A stretch of DNA of 54,632 bases from Vicinamibacterales bacterium (GTDB lineage Bacteria; Acidobacteriota; Vicinamibacteria; Vicinamibacterales; UBA8438): assembly GCA_029940535.1 (NCBI GenBank), contig JAPYUM010000010.1:1-54632 (forward strand), given 5' to 3'. The stretch's first letter is position 1. Each line of letters opens with the position of its first letter. The notes beneath the pieces were generated by a model. The model ran no database searches. It saw only the letters and a program-made list of their open reading frames with translations, and had not been told where the DNA came from. The position numbers were made by a program, and so were the translations under genes. Positions 32,483 through 41,067 of the stretch are shown here, piece after piece.

Positions 32483-33721
32483 ATGCAGAAATTCAAAGGA
32501 CGTCGAGGGGTCGCGCTGGCGCTGGCCTGTCTGGCCGCGGTCGCGGCAATCGGGTTGGGGCAGGCGTTGCTCAACCGCACGGAAGCGGCGCAAGGCGCCA
32601 TGGTCTATGGCCCGATGTTCGAAGTGGATCCGCTGTGGCCGAAGCCGATGCCGAACCACTGGTTGCTTGGGACGACGATCGGCGTATCCGTCGACAACCG
32701 TGACCACATCTGGATCATCCATCGCGGCGACGCCTTGGCCGCCGGTGAAGTGCCGGCCGCGCAGGATCCGCCGGTCGCCGCCGAGTGTTGCTTCCCCGCA
32801 CCGCCGGTACTGGAGTTCGATCAGGGCGGGACACTGGTCGGGTCTTGGGGCGGACCAGGCGAGGGGTACGAATGGCCGTTGTCGAATCACGGGATCTTCG
32901 TCGACCACATGGACAATGTCTGGATCGGTGGGAACGGCGGTCCCGACTCGCATTTGCTCAAGTTCACCCGGCATGGCAAATTCCTGATGCAGGTTGGCGC
33001 GGCGGGCGCCCGGATGACGGGACCGGTCAGCGAGCGGACCGGGCAGCCGACCGCGGTGCCTGACAGCAACTCGACCGACAGCTTTGGCCGGGTGGCCAAG
33101 ATCTACGTCGACCCGAAGGACAACGAGGCGTATATCGCCGACGGCTACTTCAACAAGCGGGTTGTCGTGCTGGATGCCGACACGGGTGCGTTCAAGCGTT
33201 TTTGGGGCGCCTACGGCAACGTGCCGGACGACTCGGACCTCGGGCGCTATGACCCGAACGCCGAGCCGCCGCAGCAGTTCCGCACTCCGGTGCATTGCGC
33301 CGAGTTGTCGAACGACGGACTGGTCTATGTCTGCGACCGGGTTGGAGACCGCATCCAGGTGTTCCAGAAGGACGGCACCTACGTCGAGGAGCTGTTCGTC
33401 GCCAAGGACACGCTGGGCGCCGGTTCGGTCTGGGATATCGCGTTCTCACGCGATACGGACCAGAAATACATCTACCTGGCCGACGGCGTGAATGAAAAGG
33501 TCTACATCATCGATCGTCGCGAAATGGAGATCATCTCCAGCTTCGGCGATGGTGGACGTCAGCCGGGCCAGTTCTATGGTGCCCACAGCATCATGACCGA
33601 CTCGAGCGGCAACATCTACGTAACGGAGACGTTCGAGGGCAAGCGCCTGCAGAAGTTCGTGTACAAGGGCGAGGGCGCGATTCGCGCTCCGCACCAGGGC
33701 GTGGTCTGGCCGAGTAATTAG
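32483..33721 (+). CDS. secreted NHL-type six-bladed beta-propeller protein
   Basis: 412 residues with an N-terminal signal or anchor helix (VALALACLAAVAAIGLG). The remainder is a propeller of NHL-type repeats like those of peptidyl-alpha-hydroxyglycine lyase relatives: GVSVDNRDHIWIIHRG, GIFVDHMDNVWIGGNG, EAYIADGYFNKRVVVLD and GNIYVTETFEGKRLQKF. Two adjacent cysteines occur in AECCFPAPP. The true function of these acidobacterial proteins is unknown. The ATG at 32483 follows GAAGGAG. A terminator lies about 40 bases behind the stop. Confidence 0.82.
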   Translation: MQKFKGRRGVALALACLAAVAAIGLGQALLNRTEAAQGAMVYGPMFEVDPLWPKPMPNHWLLGTTIGVSVDNRDHIWIIHRGDALAAGEVPAAQDPPVAAECCFPAPPVLEFDQGGTLVGSWGGPGEGYEWPLSNHGIFVDHMDNVWIGGNGGPDSHLLKFTRHGKFLMQVGAAGARMTGPVSERTGQPTAVPDSNSTDSFGRVAKIYVDPKDNEAYIADGYFNKRVVVLDADTGAFKRFWGAYGNVPDDSDLGRYDPNAEPPQQFRTPVHCAELSNDGLVYVCDRVGDRIQVFQKDGTYVEELFVAKDTLGAGSVWDIAFSRDTDQKYIYLADGVNEKVYIIDRREMEIISSFGDGGRQPGQFYGAHSIMTDSSGNIYVTETFEGKRLQKFVYKGEGAIRAPHQGVVWPSN

Positions 33722-33763
33722 GCGAGGGCGCGCCCAGGGCATCGGGCGTCGTCAGGCTTCAGG

Positions 33764-33800
33764 GGCGGTGGATCGCGCGAGCGGTTCACCGCCTTTTTTT
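33764..33800 (+). terminator. rho-independent terminator after the NHL propeller gene
   Basis: A 13-bp stem (33764-33776 with 33781-33793, two G-U pairs) closes a GCGA loop and is followed by seven T. Confidence 0.9.
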
Positions 33801-33823
33801 GCGCCACGCGTCGCCAGGAAAAC

Positions 33824-34828
33824 CTAAAACATGGCGATGGGATTCACTGGCGATCCTGTGCCGTTCGGGATCGGGAGCGGTGCGATCGTCACCATGAACT
33901 CCCACCGCTCGCGTTCGGCCGCTGCGGTGGCCAGGGCCTGGAAATCGGCGCGGTCGAGAATCTGGATTCCCAGAATCGTCAAGGCGAAGTTGTGGAGCGC
34001 GGTGCGGGTCAGGTCGCCATCCGGTTGCGGCGCATACCCAGGCGTTTCCCACCCGGCGATGGCCACATCGCGTTCTCGCAGCCACGGAATTACGTTGTTG
34101 TCCAGTCCGGCCGCTTCCCGACCGGTATCGAACGGTCCGATGTCGTCCTGTCGCAGCCAACGTCCCCAGCGAACGAGGAAGGCATCTCCCGGGCCGACTC
34201 TCACGCCGGTCCGGGCTTCCCAGGCCTCCAGATCGGCGACGGTGATCCGGGTGCCAGGCTCGAGATACGGGACACCCTTCAGACGTGGGATGTCGTAAAG
34301 GACACCACGCGTTACCAGACCGTCCTTCACGGCCATGATGGAGTTTCTGGTCGCGCCGTCCTCCATCGTCACCAGGCCGTCGACGTCGTACCCGTTCCAC
34401 ATCTTGCCGCCGAAGAAGACATGCGCGAACGCATCGAGGTGGGTGGTGCCGGGACCATGGATACAGGGATACGCGACGGTGTCGCTGGCGCCGGTGCGCG
34501 TGGCGCGCACCATCGACCATTCGATCGGGCACGGATTATCGAGGCTTTCGTACTTCTGTGCGGTCGACGACAGCGAGACCGTGAAGCCCTCGTTGACGAG
34601 GCCCGCCGCCTCGGCGCGTTTGGCCGCCGTGATCAGGTTCGCGGCACCCAATTCGTCGTCTGGACCCCATCGTCCCCAGTTTGACAGCTCGGTCTGCCAC
34701 CGCTCGAATTGCTCCGCGCTGACCAGGGGGGCGGAAGTATCCGGTTGCTGGGCGCTGGACACCAGACCGGTCGCAACCGCCAGGGCGCCGCAGGCCATGC
34801 TCCACGCGATTCGTTTTGAATTAGACAT
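33824..34828 (-). CDS. exported cyclase-family (kynurenine formamidase-like) hydrolase
   Basis: 334 residues with a signal peptide (WSMACGALAVATGLVSSAQ). It belongs to the cyclase family: the metal-binding motif HGPGTTHLDAFAH matches HxGTHxDxxxH, with NWGRWGPDDELGAANLIT and a C-terminal ALHNFALTILGIQILD. Relatives hydrolyse N-formylkynurenine or other amides and lactones. The ATG at 34828 is chosen because the signal starts there, with AAGGA about 7 bases upstream. It is divergent from the cytochrome-led gene cluster, with 219 bases between. Confidence 0.85.
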   Translation of the reverse strand: MSNSKRIAWSMACGALAVATGLVSSAQQPDTSAPLVSAEQFERWQTELSNWGRWGPDDELGAANLITAAKRAEAAGLVNEGFTVSLSSTAQKYESLDNPCPIEWSMVRATRTGASDTVAYPCIHGPGTTHLDAFAHVFFGGKMWNGYDVDGLVTMEDGATRNSIMAVKDGLVTRGVLYDIPRLKGVPYLEPGTRITVADLEAWEARTGVRVGPGDAFLVRWGRWLRQDDIGPFDTGREAAGLDNNVIPWLRERDVAIAGWETPGYAPQPDGDLTRTALHNFALTILGIQILDRADFQALATAAAERERWEFMVTIAPLPIPNGTGSPVNPIAMF

Positions 34829-34936
34829 GCCGCATCCTTGCCAGTTTGCTGGCCAATTGACCGGATAGACCCGCATCTTATCCCGTAGAGGTGGTTCTCG
34901 CGTCCTGTCGCGAGCCGGGCGGACCGCGCGGAGCGT

Positions 34937-34942
34937 TATAAT
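34937..34942 (+). promoter_or_regulatory. TATAAT -10 box of the cytochrome/CobN-like cluster
   Basis: A perfect TATAAT lies 105 bases before the first gene of the cluster (ATG 35048). The leader of about 100 bases shows no riboswitch I recognise. No -35 consensus. Confidence 0.5.
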
Positions 34943-35047
34943 CAGCAGTTGCAAGAGACGCGGTGCCGAGTGGGACGCACGTCCGTGGCGGCTGCATCGG
35001 CTCACAGGACGCGACGCCGGCCGTGGACCATGCGCGGGAGAGACGAG

Positions 35048-35533
35048 ATGCGAACTAGGATGGGATTGGTTGTAGCGGCCGCGCTGGTCACGGCGTCGTG
35101 CGGCACGGAGGCGCCGGCGGGGCCACCGTTTCGCACGGACACCGGGGTTGGGATGCTGATGGCGAACATGGTGGATCCAGCCGCTGATCTGTTGTGGGAT
35201 GCGGTGGGTACGGTGATTGACGAAACGGGAGAAACCCACTGGGAGCCGGAGACTGAGGAAGAGTGGTTGCAGGTGCGTCTCGGGGCGATGACCATCGCCG
35301 AGACCGCGAACCTGTTGATGATGGACGGCCGCGCCCGAGACCAGGGGCAGTGGATTGAGATGTCTGAGGCGATGGCCGACGCGGCCATGGTGGCCTTCGC
35401 CGCGGCCGAGGCGGAAGACGCGGACCTGATCTTCGATCTGGGCGAGACCGTGTACAACACGTGCAACGCGTGCCACGGGTTGTATTGGGTTGACGATGCC
35501 GATCGGGGTCGCGCCGTCGCCCCAGGGGACTAG
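35048..35533 (+). CDS. cytochrome c-like heme lipoprotein
   Basis: 161 residues. A lipoprotein signal (ALVTASC) is followed by a helical region with AETANLLMMDGRARDQG and a C-terminal heme site C-N-A-C-H-G-L-Y. One CxxCH near the C-terminus of a helical protein is the layout of cytochrome c' relatives. A second protein of the same plan lies at 44.0 kb. It is first in a tight same-strand series with the channel, DUF2149 and CobN-like genes (14 bases to the next). It may supply electrons or carry heme for that system. The ATG at 35048 follows GGGAGAG. Confidence 0.78.
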   Translation: MRTRMGLVVAAALVTASCGTEAPAGPPFRTDTGVGMLMANMVDPAADLLWDAVGTVIDETGETHWEPETEEEWLQVRLGAMTIAETANLLMMDGRARDQGQWIEMSEAMADAAMVAFAAAEAEDADLIFDLGETVYNTCNACHGLYWVDDADRGRAVAPGD

Positions 35534-35547
35534 GTCCAGCGTAGATT

Positions 35548-36120
35548 TTGTCCGTGCTGACTCACGCGGTGGGCCTCTCGTGTGTGCTGGCGGCGGCGGT
35601 CTTCGCCACGGCGATGACACGCCGTTGGCAAGACATCGGGCTGCTGGCGATCACCTTCGTGCTTGCGGCTCTCTGGCTGCGACCGGCCCCAGGCCCGACC
35701 GGTTGCCTCATGGCGGCGGTCGCGGTGAGCCGCTTGGCCCGTCCGGCGTGGCGATCCGTTGGGGTGGCGGGCGCCGGCCTGCTCGCCGGGGTGTGGGCTG
35801 CCTGGCTCCATCGGGAGGGGTGGTCGCTCGCGCCTGCGCTCATGATGAGCGCCGTCATCCCCGGCCTGTCCGCCTGGTTGTCGGTGCGGCGAACGTCCTT
35901 TGCGCCGCTGCGGGTCACCGAAGAAGCGCTGTTCGCCGTGTGCGCGGTTGGGCTGCTGGTGGCCGCCGGTCCGGTCGTGACGACCGGGTGGGGGTCCGCG
36001 ACCGCCCTGACTGTGCCGACCGGCGTCCCCGCCTCCGGGCAGACGCCGACCTGGCTGTATGTGGTCGGCGTCGGGGCGATGACGCTGGGCGGTGCCCATT
36101 CACTCTGGCGGCGGCGGTAG
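35548..36120 (+). CDS. small polytopic membrane protein
   Basis: 190 residues, nearly all hydrophobic, with about five or six membrane helices and no recognised motif. The start is TTG at 35548, or GTG at 35554. It lies 14 bases behind the cytochrome and 12 before the ExbB-like gene. In Bacteroidetes hmu loci a multi-span membrane protein of unknown function (HmuT) holds this place before the MotA/TolQ/ExbB and DUF2149 genes. I infer the same role by position; sequence similarity could not be judged. Confidence 0.6.
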   Translation: MSVLTHAVGLSCVLAAAVFATAMTRRWQDIGLLAITFVLAALWLRPAPGPTGCLMAAVAVSRLARPAWRSVGVAGAGLLAGVWAAWLHREGWSLAPALMMSAVIPGLSAWLSVRRTSFAPLRVTEEALFAVCAVGLLVAAGPVVTTGWGSATALTVPTGVPASGQTPTWLYVVGVGAMTLGGAHSLWRRR

Positions 36121-36132
36121 GAAACGAACTGT

Positions 36133-36759
36133 ATGGTGTTGGGACTGCTTGAGAACGGGCTATTCGCGCTGAGTCAGGTCCTGCGGCTGCCGGTGATCGG
36201 ATTGCTGTGCGTCTGTGTGGCGGCGGCCGTGTTCATGGCGGGCGGGTGCGCATTCGAGTTTCTAGAGCGGCGCCGAGAGCGACGTGGTTTCAACCTGTCA
36301 CGATGGATAGATGCGGGCCTGGTCCTTGAGGCGGATCAGACACGGCTGAAGGAGTTGCCGGTTCCGCTACGCGCGCTGGTCCGCGACGTCACCGCCGAGC
36401 GGGTGAAACAGTCGTTCCAGTTCGGCGGTCTAGAACATGTAGTGCTCGAGCGCGAAGAACAGGTGCGCCGCACGCTCACCGGGTCGCGGCTGCTGGTGCG
36501 AGTAGGACCGAGTCTGGGACTGCTCGGCACGTTGATTCCGATGGGCACGGCCCTGGCGTCGCTGACCACCGGCAACCTCGATGCGATGGCGGCGCAGATG
36601 GTGGTGGCCTTCACCACGACGATCGTGGGGTTGGCCGCCGGGACGACCGCGTTTGTCGTGCAGATGGTGCGGCACGGCTGGGTCAACGAGACGGTGCGTG
36701 AGCAGCGGTTTCTGGCGGAGCGTATCGCGGGCGAACTCGACATTGCGGTCCAGGCGTAA
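36133..36759 (+). CDS. MotA/TolQ/ExbB proton channel family protein (HmuU-like)
   Basis: 208 residues with an N-terminal helix (about 19-37), a cytoplasmic part rich in charged residues, and the paired C-terminal helices of the family. RVGPSLGLLGTLIPMGTAL and AAQMVVAFTTTIVGLAAGT are the MotA/TolQ/ExbB signature. Such proteins form the stator that uses the proton gradient to move a partner. With DUF2149 directly behind it (4 bases) and a CobN-like protein next, it belongs to the hmu-type energised chelatase module rather than a TonB or Tol system. Confidence 0.83.
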   Translation: MVLGLLENGLFALSQVLRLPVIGLLCVCVAAAVFMAGGCAFEFLERRRERRGFNLSRWIDAGLVLEADQTRLKELPVPLRALVRDVTAERVKQSFQFGGLEHVVLEREEQVRRTLTGSRLLVRVGPSLGLLGTLIPMGTALASLTTGNLDAMAAQMVVAFTTTIVGLAAGTTAFVVQMVRHGWVNETVREQRFLAERIAGELDIAVQA

Positions 36760-36763
36760 CACC

Positions 36764-37096
36764 ATGGCCAGATTTCTGCATCTTCCGTTGCCCGACGAGG
36801 CGGTCGACGAAGACCCGCTCGCCGGCGTCGCGAATCTGTTTGACGTGGCGGTGGTGTTCATCGTCGGGTTGATGATCACGCTGTTTTCCGTCTACCGCAT
36901 CGGCGACCTCGTCGACCCCAATAGCGATGTCACGCTCGTCAAGACCAACGCCGACGGTATTCAGGAAATCATCGTCAAGGAGGGGACGGAAATCACCGCC
37001 TACGAGTTGACCGGCGAGACGACGGAAGGTGATGGCGAGCGTCTTGGCACCGCGTACCGCCTCGCCGACGGCCAGATAATCTACGTGCCCGACTAG
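36764..37096 (+). CDS. DUF2149 protein (HmuV-like, ExbD-type partner)
   Basis: 110 residues with one membrane helix (about 25-46: NLFDVAVVFIVGLMITLF) and a small soluble C-terminal domain (GTEITAYEL, GTAYRLADGQIIYVPD). The topology is that of ExbD/TolR: a cytoplasmic N-terminus with DEDPLAGVANLFD, one helix and a periplasmic end. DUF2149 proteins are found almost always with a MotA/TolQ/ExbB protein and a CobN-like protein. The ATG at 36764 is 4 bases behind the channel gene. Confidence 0.85.
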   Translation: MARFLHLPLPDEAVDEDPLAGVANLFDVAVVFIVGLMITLFSVYRIGDLVDPNSDVTLVKTNADGIQEIIVKEGTEITAYELTGETTEGDGERLGTAYRLADGQIIYVPD

Positions 37097-37122
37097 CCCC
37101 CCGTAGGGCCTGGGCGTTTTTC

Positions 37123-40100
37123 ATGCTTCGACTGAAGGCACTCTTCATCGCGCTGACCCTCTTGGTGGTGGCCATGCCGGCCGCGGCCCAGCCGGTGCGT
37201 CTCGCGTACCTGTTTTCAGATGGCAATCTCCCAGGCGTGCTGCAGGCGTTCAAAACGTTGCTCGAAGAACAGCCGGAGCTGCGCGGCCAGGTCACGCTCA
37301 GTTTTCTGACCGAGTCGATGTTCGACGAGGTCGGGGCCGAGGAGATGACGGCCGCCGACATCCTGGTGTTCGACATCATGAACGAGCAGATGCTCGAGCG
37401 GTTCAACGAGACCCACCAGGTGGACCTGATCGACGACGTGAGCCGGCGCGGGATGGTGCTGGCGGTCGGTGAAGGCCTGATGCCACGCGAGCACTACACC
37501 GATCAAGGTGCGGTGTGGGACACGCGGGCCCGCGCGTTCTGGGCCAATTGGGGACTCGGCAATCAACTCGGACTGCTGAGACAAAGCCTGAACTTCGCCG
37601 GCGTGCCGGACGTGACCGTGCCCGATCCACAGCCGAGCCTCGAGGCGGGGTACTACTATCCGGACGGCAGCGGCGGTCGGGTCTTCGCCACCTGGGATGA
37701 GTTCGACCGGTTCATGCAGACCACGGGGCGGCGCCGCCCCGGCGCGGTGCGTGTGGCGGTTGGGTTCTACAAGAGCAACTACTACGCGGGCGACACCGCG
37801 TTGCTGGACGCCGTCATCACCGAGGTCGAGCGTCAAGGTGCCGAGGTGGTGCCGGTCTTCGGCTATCCGGCCGGTCTCGCCTTCGAAAATCTGCTGACGG
37901 ATGCGCAGGGGCAGCCTCGAGTCGATGCCGCGCTCGCGTTCCTGTTCCGCTTCGCGGGGCTCGAGGCGTCGCCGTCGCTCGAGCGACTCAACATCCCGGT
38001 GGTGAGTCTGGTGAGTCTGTACGGGCGCAGCGAGGCAGATTGGCGTGAGTCGCCGCAGGGCCTATCGATGTTCGAGGGCACCTTTCAGGTGGCCGTGCCC
38101 GAGCTGTCCGGGCTGGTGGCGCCGACCGTGGTGGGCAGTCAAGAACGGGTGTTTGATGCCGACACGGGCCTGACCATCGTCGAGCGCCGGCCGATTGCCT
38201 CGCGGGTCACCATGGCCGTCAATCGCGCCATTCGGTATGGCCGGCTGAAGACCACGGCGAATCCAGACAAACGTGTCGCGCTGCTGTATTACAACTATCC
38301 GCCCGGCAAGGCCGGAATCGGCGCCAGCTATCTGAACGTCGCCGAATCGCTCGCGGCGGTGTTGCGTCGGTTGCACGGTGAAGGCTATGACCTCGGTGAC
38401 GTCGACCCCGCCGCTGATCTCACCGCCGACCGCGTGCTCGAGGTCATCACCACCGAGGCCCGCAACGTCGGTGGCTACGCACCCGGCGAACTGGAGGAGA
38501 TGCTGGAGACCGGCGACGCCGAGTTGGTGAGTCTGGCCGACTACCAGCAGTGGCTGGAGGCATACGCGCCGGCCCTGCGTGACAAGGTGCTCGCCGACTG
38601 GGGTGACCCGGCCGAGTCCACGCTGATGGCAACGGCCGAGCCGGATGGTCAGGCGTTCGTGATCCCCATCGTGCGGTTCGGACAGGTGGTGCTGTTACCG
38701 CAGCCGGCGCGTGGCTGGGGGGAGGACGCCGAGAAGCTGTATCACGCCAAGGACCTCGCCCCGCACCACCAGTATGTGGCGACCTATGCCTGGCTGAAGC
38801 ACCAGTTCCGCGCCGACGCGGTCGTGCATTTTGGCACCCACGGCACGCTCGAGTGGCTGGACGGCAAAGACATCGGCTTGTCTGAGGACGACGCCCCGGA
38901 CGCGTTGATGGCGGACCTGCCAGACATCTATATCTACAACGTGGATGTCGTGGGGGAGGGGCTCGTGGCCCGGCGTCGCGGCATGGCGACCCTGGTCGAC
39001 CACATGGTGCCACCATTCACCGAAGGTGGGTTGTTGCCGGAGCTGGCCGAGTTGAGCGAGAGCGTCAACGACTACCACAACAACCTGCACAAGAACGAGC
39101 AACTCGCTGCCGCCTATGCCACGCAGATTCGGGAGCAAGTCACCGCGCTTGGCATCGTCAAGGATCTGGGGATCGACGTCGGCACCGGGGGCGGCGAGAT
39201 CGATCACGACCTGATGCACGAGATCGAGGAGTATCTGGTCGAGCTTCGGGGCCAGTTCATCCCCTACGGGCTGCACGCGTTTGGCCGGACCCCGGAGCCC
39301 GAGATGCGGGCGAGCACGGTGGGGGCGATCGTCGGCGCCGATCGGGATCTGCTGCCGAACGACGCGGAGGTGCTGGCGGAAGACATGGAGCGTCGGATCG
39401 TCGAGTCGGCGCCGCGCGAGCTCGACTCGCTGGTGCGGGCGCTGGCGGGCGGGTATGTGCCGGTCGGCGGCGGCGGCGAGCCGATTCGGAACCCCGACGC
39501 GTACCCGACCGGCAAGAACTTCTACGGCATTGACCCGGACAAGGTGCCCAAGCCGGCCGCGTGGGAGCTCGGCGTCTACATGGCCGACCAGATGCTCAAG
39601 CAGCATCTGGAGGAGCATGGCCGCTATCCCGAGAAGGTCTCATTCGTCATCTGGGGCGACGAGACGATGCGTCACGAGGGCATTCTCGAGTCACAGATCT
39701 TTCACCTGCTGGGGACCCGACCGGTGTGGGATGCCCGCGGGAAGGTGGTCGACGTCGAAGTAGTGCCGCAGCGGTTGCTGGGCCGGCCCCGGGTCGACAT
39801 CGTCATCGCGTCAGCCGCGGAGGGCATGTTCAACAACGTCACCTTGTTGATGGATCGCGCGGTGCAGCTGGTGAAGATGCTGGAGGAGGCGGACAACTAC
39901 GTGCGCCGCCACTACCTCAGCACCAAGGCGACGTTGATCGAGAACGGCTACGACGAAGAGGAGGCGGATCGGCGGGCCGGGGTCAGGATCTTCGACGAGC
40001 CGCCCGGGTCGTTCAATCTGAATACCTCGGGCATTGCGGCCGCGAGCGGCACCTGGGACACCGATGCCGGGATGGCCAACGAGTATCTCTCCAAGATGGG

Positions 40101-41067
40101 GCACGGCTACGGCAACGGGTTCTGGGGCGAGCCGATGGAGGATGTGTTCCGGATGGCGCTCTCGGGCACCGAGAAGGTGGTGCATTCGAGTTCGACGATG
40201 CTCTACGGCGCCCTCGATAACGACGACTTCTTCATGTATGCCGGTGGACTGGCCGCCGCCGTGCGGAATCTCGATGGCGAGACGCCGGAGATCGTCGTGA
40301 CCAACACGCGAGACCCGGGTCAACCGGAGATGACCTCGATCGACAAATTCATCGGAACCGAGTTCCGGTCCCGCTACGTCAACCCGACCTGGGTCGAGGG
40401 GATGCAGAAAGAGGGCTACGCCGGGGCCGGCGAGATGAAGGCGTTCGTCGAGTATCTGTGGGGCTGGGACGCGACCGTGACCGAAGCGATCGACGACGCC
40501 ATGTGGCAGGAGACATTCGCGGTGTATGTCGAGGACAAACACGACCTCGGCATGGACGCGTTCTTCGACGACAACTCGCCCTTCGCGTTCCAGGACATGA
40601 CCGCCCGCATGATCGAGACGATCCGGAAGGAGTACTGGGACGCCGATGACGCGACTCGGGCCCGACTGCTGACGGAGTATGTCGACAGCGTCGTCACGCA
40701 TGGCGTCGGCTGCGCCGACCACACCTGTGGGAATGCGCGGCTGCTGGAGTACGTGCTGGAGGAGGGGGCGCGGAACGGGGTGCCCGTGCCGGCACTCGAA
40801 CAGTTCCAGGCGGCGATGGAAGACGTGATCGGCACGGACATCGAGAGCGCGGCGCGAGCCATGGAGGCGTTTGTCCGTCGGAACGAATCGGGGCCACGCT
40901 ACACCGAGAACATCGAAGGCCTGAGGATGGAAGAGCGTCGGGCCGAGACGCCGGTGGCCCAGACATCCGATGCCGTCCGGGAGGCCGGCGCCTGGGACGC
41001 CGTCTGGGTCGGCGCGCCGATACTTGGTCTGCTGGCGGTCTGGCGCCTCCGGCGACGCCGCGGATGA
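37123..41067 (+). CDS. exported CobN/BchH-like chelatase subunit (HmuS-like)
   Basis: 1314 residues of the CobN/magnesium-chelatase H family. Unlike cytosolic CobN or BchH, it starts with a signal peptide (ALFIALTLLVVAMPAAAQ) and ends with a membrane helix (APILGLLAVWRLRRRRG), so the large domain faces the periplasm. Family motifs are clear: LYYNYPPGKAGIGASYLN, VHFGTHGTLEWLDGKDIG (near residue 569), DIYIYNVDVVGEGL, and in the C-terminal half KVSFVIWGDETMRHEG and MGHGYGNGFWGEPM. It is tightly linked to the ExbB-like and DUF2149 genes; no CobS/CobT or ChlI/ChlD AAA+ partner is nearby. Best reading: energised removal of metal from heme, or chelation of a corrin or porphyrin, at the inner membrane. 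Confidence 0.88.
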   Translation: MLRLKALFIALTLLVVAMPAAAQPVRLAYLFSDGNLPGVLQAFKTLLEEQPELRGQVTLSFLTESMFDEVGAEEMTAADILVFDIMNEQMLERFNETHQVDLIDDVSRRGMVLAVGEGLMPREHYTDQGAVWDTRARAFWANWGLGNQLGLLRQSLNFAGVPDVTVPDPQPSLEAGYYYPDGSGGRVFATWDEFDRFMQTTGRRRPGAVRVAVGFYKSNYYAGDTALLDAVITEVERQGAEVVPVFGYPAGLAFENLLTDAQGQPRVDAALAFLFRFAGLEASPSLERLNIPVVSLVSLYGRSEADWRESPQGLSMFEGTFQVAVPELSGLVAPTVVGSQERVFDADTGLTIVERRPIASRVTMAVNRAIRYGRLKTTANPDKRVALLYYNYPPGKAGIGASYLNVAESLAAVLRRLHGEGYDLGDVDPAADLTADRVLEVITTEARNVGGYAPGELEEMLETGDAELVSLADYQQWLEAYAPALRDKVLADWGDPAESTLMATAEPDGQAFVIPIVRFGQVVLLPQPARGWGEDAEKLYHAKDLAPHHQYVATYAWLKHQFRADAVVHFGTHGTLEWLDGKDIGLSEDDAPDALMADLPDIYIYNVDVVGEGLVARRRGMATLVDHMVPPFTEGGLLPELAELSESVNDYHNNLHKNEQLAAAYATQIREQVTALGIVKDLGIDVGTGGGEIDHDLMHEIEEYLVELRGQFIPYGLHAFGRTPEPEMRASTVGAIVGADRDLLPNDAEVLAEDMERRIVESAPRELDSLVRALAGGYVPVGGGGEPIRNPDAYPTGKNFYGIDPDKVPKPAAWELGVYMADQMLKQHLEEHGRYPEKVSFVIWGDETMRHEGILESQIFHLLGTRPVWDARGKVVDVEVVPQRLLGRPRVDIVIASAAEGMFNNVTLLMDRAVQLVKMLEEADNYVRRHYLSTKATLIENGYDEEEADRRAGVRIFDEPPGSFNLNTSGIAAASGTWDTDAGMANEYLSKMGHGYGNGFWGEPMEDVFRMALSGTEKVVHSSSTMLYGALDNDDFFMYAGGLAAAVRNLDGETPEIVVTNTRDPGQPEMTSIDKFIGTEFRSRYVNPTWVEGMQKEGYAGAGEMKAFVEYLWGWDATVTEAIDDAMWQETFAVYVEDKHDLGMDAFFDDNSPFAFQDMTARMIETIRKEYWDADDATRARLLTEYVDSVVTHGVGCADHTCGNARLLEYVLEEGARNGVPVPALEQFQAAMEDVIGTDIESAARAMEAFVRRNESGPRYTENIEGLRMEERRAETPVAQTSDAVREAGAWDAVWVGAPILGLLAVWRLRRRRG

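Noticed and set aside
37123-41067. Part of cobalamin or bacteriochlorophyll synthesis
   Set aside because: The protein is exported and membrane-anchored, no other pathway gene or AAA+ chelatase subunit is present, and its neighbours are ExbB-like and DUF2149 genes.
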